Below, one piece after another: positions 27,061-33,475 of a stretch of 64,000 nt of DNA (position 1 is its first letter; every line of letters begins with the position of its first letter). Both the position numbers and the translations under genes were made by a program. Under the pieces are notes generated by a model. That model worked only from the letters and a program-made list of their open reading frames with translations. It was not told the origin of the DNA and did not search any database. Source of the DNA: Methanosarcina baikalica (GTDB lineage: Archaea; Halobacteriota; Methanosarcinia; Methanosarcinales; Methanosarcinaceae); contig NZ_JAVKPK010000007.1 of the NCBI RefSeq assembly GCF_031461075.1, forward strand, positions 1 through 64,000, given 5' to 3'.

Positions 27061-27135
27061 TTTGAAAAATGTAAAGAGATTCTTGTGGTTACGATTTCCA
27101 ATAACTCACCCCCAAGACTGAAATATCTGTAAAGT
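27061..27135. repeat. Dispersed repeat, copy 2
   Basis: About three quarters identical to 2899-2970, sharing AAAGAGATTCT and CAATAACTCACCC-CAAGAC. Nature unknown. Confidence 0.5.
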
Positions 27136-27465
27136 TCAAAAAAAGATTAAAGATCAAAAAACACAAGATAGAACTTAGAATTGTAGGAAGGAAACAGAAG
27201 TATGAGGCCCATTTATAGGGAATAAGTAATTCCAATTAATAAATTTCCAATATCAATAGCCTCTAATATGGAAAACTTTGGTTTGTTATTTACATTCCCT
27301 AATAGGGAATACATCATTTTGAAACAAATGAATTGCAATATGTCTCTTGATATTGAATATGAGGCCCATATTCAATAATTACATCCTAACTCATCGGAAT
27401 TAAGGTTATAAATTATAATATGTATGCATCTGTCAAATTCAGGTTTTAAATGATCCCATATTTTC

Positions 27466-27529
27466 GGCTTTGCACCTAAAGTACGTTTTGCACCTAAAGT
27501 CGGATAAAAATGGTACTAGGTGCAAAGCC
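27466..27529. mobile_element. 64-bp mini-element with 13-bp inverted ends and 9-bp target duplication
   Basis: GGCTTTGCACCTA (27466-27478) is exactly the inverse of TAGGTGCAAAGCC (27517-27529). A 9-bp direct repeat CATATTTTC lies immediately outside on both sides (27457-27465 and 27530-27538). An extra internal copy of TTTGCACCTAAAGT follows the left end. Perfect ends and perfect duplication suggest a recent insertion. No coding capacity; parent element not present. Confidence 0.7.
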
Positions 27530-27570
27530 CATATTTTCCATTACTATTTAATTGTATTTTGGGCAGTACA

Positions 27571-27697
27571 TAAGGGGTCGTTACGAAATAACTTAGGTAA
27601 CACATAATTATTTTGGAACAAAATCGATGGAGCTGCTTATGAAACTAATTAAGTACAGTATCAAAATGTGCCTAAGTTATTTCGCTGTGGGTCCTTA
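27571..27697. mobile_element. MITE-like element of the TAAGGGTCC family, copy B
   Basis: 127 bp. Left end TAAGGGGTCGTTACGAAATA with ACTTAGG next, right end CTAAGTTATTTCG then GGGTCCTTA: inverted repeats of about 25 bases with few mismatches. The ends are TA...TA, which suggests a TA target as for IS630/Tc1-type transposases. Shares the core AATTATTTTGGAA and the end sequences with copies at 13008 and 31988. Confidence 0.7.
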
Positions 27698-28135
27698 GTG
27701 ATAATTTTAAGACTCAAATGTATCTACAAAATGAATATTTATTGCCTACAATGAATAATAACAGGAAGAAAACCTTTGTTTCTTCAAAGGTATATGAAAC
27801 CCAGAGAAGTTGCTTGTGAAGATACAGATAAGATGCTTGAACTTTCAGACTGAAAAATTCAGTATTTAAATCATGAGCTGATCCCAAAACTCAATATCAC
27901 TAACTTCAGAATTCAAAAATCATTAGTCGATCTTCTGATTAGGAAAATGATTCTGGAACTCTTGTTGCTGTGAAAAAATTGGTTTTGGGTGAGCTCCATA
28001 ATTGCGCTGGCTCACCCAGCAGCAAGCTACAGCGTGTTCGACTGAAATAAAAGCTTGATAAACTAAAATAGTTATTAAGTTTAGATAAATATATATTCTT
28101 TTATATACATATTAAAAAGAAGGAGTAAGTAATAT

Positions 28136-28417
28136 ATATCTCAAATACCGATCGACCTTAAAAGTATATCTGCAGAAGACCTTGATAAAGAAATTCTCAG
28201 AGCCGGGATCATAGCCGAGCTTGATGCCATAAACCTATATGAACAAATGGCAAACCTTACTAAGAATCCAGATATAAAAACCATCCTTCTGGACATTGCA
28301 AAGGAAGAAAAAACGCATATAGGCGAGTTTCAAGCCCTCTTACTTATGTTCGACCCCCAGCAAAAGCAGGAACTTGAAGAAGGAGCCGAAGAGATAGGAG
28401 AGGAATTATCTAAATAA
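28136..28417 (+). CDS. Ferritin-like protein of the encapsulin-cargo type, start codon ATA
   Basis: An open frame of 93 codons beginning SQIPIDLKSISAEDLDKE. The helices ILRAGIIAELDAINLYEQMA and ILLDIAKEEKTHIGEFQALL carry the Glu and Glu-x-x-His iron ligands of a half-ferritin (two-helix) protein, and closely resemble the ferritin domain fused to the Pyrococcus encapsulin shell protein and other encapsulated ferritins. Such proteins oxidise and store iron as dimers or decamers. No encapsulin gene is in the window. The frame has no ATG, GTG or TTG start: the expected place, ten bases after GGAG, reads ATA. A single G-to-A change, an ATA start, or a sequencing error are the options. Confidence 0.7.
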   Translation: MSQIPIDLKSISAEDLDKEILRAGIIAELDAINLYEQMANLTKNPDIKTILLDIAKEEKTHIGEFQALLLMFDPQQKQELEEGAEEIGEELSK

Positions 28418-28852
28418 TTCTTATTCTATTTCTTTATTCTACTTGGATAGCAGTCCAGAGCACAAACAGGCAGAGTGTGCCAATTTTTCTATAAAATTTA
28501 CTCTATACCCCTTTTGTGGTGAAAGGAAAAGGATACAGAGTCAATCATATTTTACAGAACTTTCAGTACACTGGTCGTGCACCATTAGCTGGTTGATATT
28601 TAGTCTTTGAGTACTTTTGCTTAACCGCATCTGTTCTCTTAACTTACACATGGGAAGAAAATTTTAATGTAACAACGCAGAAAATGATATGCAGAGCTTA
28701 AGTAGGAAGATTTCTTAGAGAAATATCAACTTATTATTGATTGACGACCGGTACACTGCCGATTAATTAAATATAAACTTTAATAGTTAATATGAAAAAT
28801 ATTGCTTTGTACTATGTAACAGTTAAACATCCATAGTAGGAGATAATTAATC
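28418..28852. other. Intergenic region with MITE derivative
   Basis: No gene. Contains the 100-bp IS256 derivative at 28474-28573 and then AT-rich sequence with the promoter of the histidine kinase. Confidence 0.4.
28474..28573. mobile_element. Non-autonomous 100-bp derivative of the IS256-family element
   Basis: The first 40 bases (AGTGTGCCAATTTTTCTATA, then AAATTTACTCTATACCCC) match the inverted right end of the element at 23151-24396; the rest (GTGGTGAAAGGAAAAGGATA, then CAGAGTCAATCATATTTTAC and AGAACTTTCAGTACACT) matches its inverted left end with only two or three differences. The internal transposase gene is gone. It could be mobilised by the intact copy's transposase if that is active. 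No clear target duplication was seen. Confidence 0.8.
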
Positions 28853-30319
28853 ATGGAGGGAGATTTCTATAAGGAAAATTTAGAGAAGATTGAAAAAAGA
28901 TTTTTCTCTATAGCCGAGATGACGGGGCAATTAATATTTGACGGTGATGCAAAAACAGGAAAGATTGAATGGTCCGGACCTATTAAAGAGTTTACCGGTT
29001 ACACTCAAGAAGAATTCAGCAAAATGGATTTGGCTGCCTGTAAAGACTTGATACATCCAGAAGACAGAGACAGAGTATGGTGTGCTTTGGAGAAGTCTTT
29101 AAGGACCGGGGAGAAATTTGGGCAAAAATTCAGGTTCAGGAAAACAGATGGGAGCTATATTCATGTGGAAGATAGCTCAGTTTTTCTTAAAGATGAAAAT
29201 AACTGTGTATACCGGGCAATCGGCTTGTTAAAAAATATTACAGAAAATAAGTATGCTCAGGAAAAACTCAAGGTGAGCGAAGAACATATTATAAAATATC
29301 TGCAGAACTTCAGAGGCATTGGATTTGAGTTAAACAATGATTTCAACCTCGTGCTGTTGCACGGCGCTGTAGAGGAGATCACAGGTTATAAAAGTGAAGA
29401 GCTTCTATCAGGAAAAATCAGATTGGTTCAGCTAGTGAATCCTGAGGATAAAAGTAACTTTCTTCAAAATAGAAAAAAGCTGAGCACTGCATCTAATTCT
29501 TTAGTTGAACAAGAATATAGACTTTTGAATAGGAATGGGAATATAGTTTGGGTCTTTGAGTCTATTCAGGTTGTACACGATATAGATGAGACAAATCGGT
29601 TTTACCAGGGTTTTATCCAAGATGTCACTGAGCGAAAAATCTCAATGGAAGCTCTTGACAAAGCCAATAAACTTCGCAAAAAAGAAATCCACCACCGGAT
29701 TAAAAACAACCTGCAGGTAATCTCCAGCCTCCTAGAATTAGAGTGCGAGAACTTGCTGTCCGGTAATCTTGAACGTGAAAAAGTTATTGAAGCATTTCGA
29801 GAAAGCAATAATCGAATCACATCCATGTCTATAATTCATGAAGAGCTGTATAACTCCAAAGATATGGAGACAATCAACTTTGCTTCATACCTGAAAGAAC
29901 TAACAGATGATCTTTTCAAATCATATAAAGTAGGAAGTTCTGATATCCAATTGTTCTTAGATGTGGAAGATATATTTTTTGAAATGGACAATGCAATCCC
30001 TTTGGGTATCATTGTCAATGAGCTCATTTCTAATTCCCTGAAATATGCATTTCCAAAAGGACGGAACGGGAAAATTCACATCAAACTTCACAGAGACGTT
30101 AATGATAAAAAGAAAATTTTAACCTGTCTCTGCAGACATTATACATTAGTTGTTGAAGACGATGGTATTGGTTTTCCGGATTCAATTGACTTTAGAAACA
30201 CTAGTTCACTAGGCTTACAGTTAGTAAATACTCTTGTTGATCAAATCAATGGTGATATAGAACTTAAAAAAAAGTCCGGAACGAAATATAGGATACAGTT
30301 TACAGATTCTCGGATCTAA
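28853..30319 (+). CDS. PAS-domain sensor histidine kinase (HisKA_2 type)
   Basis: A 488-residue cytoplasmic kinase without transmembrane segments. PAS 1 spans about residues 20-135 (PIKEFTGYTQEEFSKMDL, IHPEDRDRV, FRFRKTDGSYIHVEDSS) and PAS 2 about 145-262. The phosphoacceptor region KEIHHRIKNNLQVISSLLEL has the His at 281, as in HWE/HisKA_2 kinases. The ATPase domain has the N box IVNELISNSLKYAFP and G box VVEDDGIGFPDS. AGGAG lies eight bases before the ATG. No response regulator is nearby; archaeal kinases of this type often signal through unlinked partners. The signal is unknown and no haem-binding Cys/His motif is obvious. Confidence 0.88.
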   Translation: MEGDFYKENLEKIEKRFFSIAEMTGQLIFDGDAKTGKIEWSGPIKEFTGYTQEEFSKMDLAACKDLIHPEDRDRVWCALEKSLRTGEKFGQKFRFRKTDGSYIHVEDSSVFLKDENNCVYRAIGLLKNITENKYAQEKLKVSEEHIIKYLQNFRGIGFELNNDFNLVLLHGAVEEITGYKSEELLSGKIRLVQLVNPEDKSNFLQNRKKLSTASNSLVEQEYRLLNRNGNIVWVFESIQVVHDIDETNRFYQGFIQDVTERKISMEALDKANKLRKKEIHHRIKNNLQVISSLLELECENLLSGNLEREKVIEAFRESNNRITSMSIIHEELYNSKDMETINFASYLKELTDDLFKSYKVGSSDIQLFLDVEDIFFEMDNAIPLGIIVNELISNSLKYAFPKGRNGKIHIKLHRDVNDKKKILTCLCRHYTLVVEDDGIGFPDSIDFRNTSSLGLQLVNTLVDQINGDIELKKKSGTKYRIQFTDSRI

Positions 30320-30567
30320 ATGCCTTCAATGAAATAACCTATGAAAATTATTATTCTTCGGAACTTTGACTGGAGATCTTGATTTTCACTATCAAGATCA
30401 TCAATAGAAAATATGAAGAAGTTGTTTTTTGACAAGTTCGAAGTAGAAGTGAAGTTAGCGAATGTAAACTTAGGTAACAAGAATCAGATATCAACTTGAA
30501 TTTAAAGCTCACTTAATCTTATGCTGTACATATGAGTGATATTTAAAGTTTAATCAGTTTATCAAAG

Positions 30568-31554
30568 ATGGTGGTAATTGTGATAATATCCAGATATGAC
30601 ACGTTGTGGGAAAATTACTATTCGAGCTACAAGAATGTTGCAAGCCCTCACAGAAAGCCAGGTCTTTTTAAATGGCTGTATGATAGTTACATATTTCTAC
30701 ATCTTTCTTGCGTTGACTCCTCTAGTGTCTACAAACTTGCCGACTTCAAAACGTGTCTAGCTCTAGTGGATACAGCCGTTGATGACTCGTGTGATAATGC
30801 AGCTTTTATAATTGAGAATGGCGGAAACAAATTCAGTTATGAGATGTTGAGTATTCTTTATAATGCCGATAAAATTGCATCTGGAACTTACACACCATCA
30901 CAACCTAACTTAGATAATCTTTATATAAAAACTACATTTGATATTTTTTCTGACTTCCTTAAAAATCATCTAACATCCCTTCCAAGATACTATGATTTCA
31001 AAAGTGAGTTTTTCCTAGCAATAAGAAGCGTAGCCGGGTCAATGGAGTTCTCATATCTTTTAAACAGGAATAAGGTTGTATACCCTTATTCTCTTGTTGT
31101 CCAGAATAAGGGTCCTTCCACAATGGTTGCAGTTCTATCCATACTTGATCTAATGTCCTCCGAAAGTTTTGATGCTTCGGAACTTGGAAAAGCAATAGCC
31201 CTTTTTAATATGGCGGATGTTGTAGCAATGCTAAATAATGCAGTCAATACATGGAAAAAGGAAATAGTTGAAAGAGACTACAGTAGTCCGATAATTTCAT
31301 TAGCTCTTGAGAAAAGGCTTATCAAATTTAGTGATTTCGAGAATCTTAGTACAGAAAAAATAGAAGAAAAGCTATTACCATTATCTTTAATGATAAATGA
31401 TGATCTTAATAGGAAGATACTATTAATGGAAGAGTTCGTAGAGACTTATGAAATAAAAAGCTTTGATACTTTAAAGTATATTAACAACTATAGAACCTAC
31501 GCATTTGAAAGTCAAAAAAAGAATAAAGAGGTATGTCAGAAACAAATGACTTGA
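30568..31554 (+). CDS. Hypothetical protein resembling class I terpene synthases
   Basis: A 328-residue, all-helical-looking soluble protein of the length of bacterial terpene synthases. DDSCD at residues 72-76 fits the DDXXD metal motif, and NAVNTWKKE at 224-232 fits the (N/D)DXX(S/T)XXXE metal motif except that its second position is Ala; the KE ending is also typical. The spacing of about 150 residues and an Arg-x-Tyr near residues 309-311 agree with the family. These motifs bind Mg2+ and a prenyl diphosphate. I could not find a certain pyrophosphate-sensor Arg. A GTG start at residue 5 (30580), with GGTGGT upstream, is as likely as ATG 30568. It stands alone downstream of the PAS kinase. 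The assignment rests on motifs only. Confidence 0.4.
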   Translation: MVVIVIISRYDTLWENYYSSYKNVASPHRKPGLFKWLYDSYIFLHLSCVDSSSVYKLADFKTCLALVDTAVDDSCDNAAFIIENGGNKFSYEMLSILYNADKIASGTYTPSQPNLDNLYIKTTFDIFSDFLKNHLTSLPRYYDFKSEFFLAIRSVAGSMEFSYLLNRNKVVYPYSLVVQNKGPSTMVAVLSILDLMSSESFDASELGKAIALFNMADVVAMLNNAVNTWKKEIVERDYSSPIISLALEKRLIKFSDFENLSTEKIEEKLLPLSLMINDDLNRKILLMEEFVETYEIKSFDTLKYINNYRTYAFESQKKNKEVCQKQMT

Positions 31555-31562
31555 TTGTCTGA

Positions 31563-31904
31563 ATAAACCCCGATGAAACATTTAACACATTATTATTCAG
31601 GTTCATTTTATACCATTATAGGAATAAACCAATCTATAGGATATTCACAGGGCATGGCTGCGGGAACTGTGAGTCACTGAAAAGGTATGTTGATAAAACA
31701 CTACTTAAAATTCCAGAAATAGAGAATGGTGTATTCTTTGAGGTCGTAATGTGTGATGACCACCCAAAAGAAATGGGCGAAGATGACGTCTCAATGATGC
31801 CGCTTTCCGTATTGTATAATATTGATGGAAAGCCTGTTTGGCATGCTTCCGGCTGGCATGATAACGAAGAAGTATTGGAGCAGACCAAAGGGTTACTGAA
31901 GTAA
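31563..31904 (+). pseudogene. Thioredoxin-like protein lacking a start codon
   Basis: A stop-free frame of 113 codons follows the previous gene. Its centre reads IFTGHGCGNCESLKRYVD, with a CGNC redox pair, and its end VSMMPLSVLYNIDGKPVWHASGWHDNEE carries the cis-Pro MPLS expected of the thioredoxin fold. There is no ATG, GTG or TTG before the cysteines; the only in-frame Met lie downstream of them. The 5' part (about 28 codons) looks non-coding. It is probably a decayed or 5'-truncated gene, or a gene starting at an unusual codon. The next sequence is a MITE-like element. Confidence 0.6.
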
Positions 31905-31987
31905 ATATAATACTCTTCTGAGGCAAGGACATGACAGTCTAACAAGCATGAGACACTATCAAGGTTTGGCATTCTCTGAGGATGAGC

Positions 31988-32113
31988 TAAGGGTCCGCTA
32001 CGAAATAACCTAGGCAACACATAATTATTTTGGGATTAAATCGATGAGCTAGTTTGCGAAACATTTGTGTACTGTATAAATAAGTGCCTAAATGATTTCG
32101 CGGAGGGTCCTTA
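31988..32113. mobile_element. MITE-like element of the TAAGGGTCC family, copy C
   Basis: 126 bp: left end TAAGGGTCCGCTACGAAATA, then ACCTAGG, core AATTATTTTGGGATTAAATC, right end CTAAATGATTTCG, then GGGTCCTTA. Ends are inverted repeats bounded by TA. Matches copies A and B along the whole length. Confidence 0.7.
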
Positions 32114-32164
32114 GTTCTATCCCACAAAACTCCGCTGGTATTTGAATAACCAGTCACCAGACTA

Positions 32165-33106
32165 TCAAATTGTCTTATCCAGCATCCCTGCAATAAGCTG
32201 CAAATCAACTCCTGCTCCACTGATTAATAAGCGTTCTTTTTTGTTGCCAAGCAACTTCTGCGTCCAGTCAACAAAGCCGCCATCTACAATTTCTATATCC
32301 TCAACATTAATCTTGAAATTAATGCCTTGATAATAACTGTTATCAGTTTCTTCCCTATTCACGATAAAATCAGTATGAGGATATATCTCACGAAGGTGGC
32401 AATGGATTCTATCAATAAATCCAATTTTATCAGTATATCCATTTCTTATGTTCAGAGTTACTTTAAGCCTATACCCTAATTTGTTTCCGAAGTAGTTTAT
32501 ATAAAACTGTATATGTCTGGTTATCGTATCCTTTTCAAAACAATAAGAACCTGTGTCTTTGCCAGAACTGGCAAGAGTAAACAAGCTAAAATGAGGAACA
32601 AATGAATTAATTTTAAACATTTGTCCGCGAGTAACTCTGCAGATTGCGGATAAATGAACAGGACTTTTTGTGTTATCAATGGTTTTGTTTTTTATTCCAC
32701 TTGCAAGGTATATGGCGAGCATATTGGTGTTGTCTGCAATGAACTCCAGTCCTCTTGTCGCAGAGATAACATTGTTTTGATCAACCTTAGCTATAACAGA
32801 GCAGCTTCCTAAAGGGCTTGCAGGAGAAAGTAAAACAGATAAAAAACCTGAGGCTTCAGCCATTTCGAGCATTAAAATTTCGACTTTCTTGACTTTAATG
32901 GGATTAAGTCGAGACGGCTTTACAAATCGGTTAGATTCATACTTGCTTAAGATATCATTAGGAGTATTTTTGTTCGCTATTTCTTTTGAAAGAGCAAGCA
33001 AAAGTGTGGTGATTTCAGACTGTGACAGCCTGGTTGTAAGCTCATTTATTAAATTTTCGTTGCCTGTTTTTTCAAGTACATTTTTTATAATGTTCTGTTG
33101 TTTCAT
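32165..33106 (-). CDS. Unrecognised protein, weak resemblance to class II tRNA-synthetase-like core
   Basis: A 313-residue protein from ATG 33106, chosen because GGGGAG lies six bases upstream; 17 residues further upstream are possible but lack a site. The first 80 residues are helical and charged. The central block (AICRVTRGQMFKINSFVPHF, CFEKDTITRHIQFYINYFG) and the final GNKKERLLISGAGVDLQLIA have the look of motif 2 and motif 3 of a class II aminoacyl-tRNA-synthetase-like or HisZ-like fold, with Arg residues in plausible places. This is only a visual impression. It is alone, flanked by a MITE and the leuS gene (separate transcript). AT-rich relative to leuS. Confidence 0.6.
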   Translation of the reverse strand: MKQQNIIKNVLEKTGNENLINELTTRLSQSEITTLLLALSKEIANKNTPNDILSKYESNRFVKPSRLNPIKVKKVEILMLEMAEASGFLSVLLSPASPLGSCSVIAKVDQNNVISATRGLEFIADNTNMLAIYLASGIKNKTIDNTKSPVHLSAICRVTRGQMFKINSFVPHFSLFTLASSGKDTGSYCFEKDTITRHIQFYINYFGNKLGYRLKVTLNIRNGYTDKIGFIDRIHCHLREIYPHTDFIVNREETDNSYYQGINFKINVEDIEIVDGGFVDWTQKLLGNKKERLLISGAGVDLQLIAGMLDKTI

Positions 33107-33475
33107 TACTACTCCCCTATTACTTCTTATTGTTCTTTTACAGGCGCTGCCTGACAACCAGGAAAGGCATTTTCTAATCTCTGGATTTTATACGATTTTC
33201 GGGGTGCTTGGAATTATTCATCCGGCTAGACGACAATTTTTTATCCCATTATTTCTCCTATTTTGTGCATGCAGTCTAAACCTAAACACTGTTTACTACT
33301 AAAAAGTAATAAGGAGTTTTTTATTGAATAATCACATGCACATAAACATGGGCATCTGGGATAGCAAAAGCCACTGTTATAGTTGAGCCAAAAAAGAAAA
33401 AAGTAAGAAATTTCGGGCTTTCTCACTTTGCCCGGATACAGATTCTTTTAGTCAAGAAGAAACTATTTTACTCTT
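33107..33475. other. Intergenic region upstream of the unknown gene
   Basis: No gene. Contains the leuS 3' flank (AT-rich, with no convincing hairpin) and the promoter region of the minus-strand gene at 32165-33106. Confidence 0.3.

Larger units (their letters stand above)
26349..28135. other. Long AT-rich accessory intergenic region
   Basis: About 1.8 kb with no intact gene. It contains the MarR/MATE promoter and palindromes, a 49-codon frame at 26707-26856 (MVTKILDIIFESFLKVV...) that looks protein-like but has no ribosome binding site, a frame fragment around 26930-27010 reading ELRNQKLEVLDCKSTVPFQT that may be remains of a gene, the dispersed repeat at 27061-27135, and two MITE-like elements. 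The composition and debris suggest an old insertion hot spot. Confidence 0.5.
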
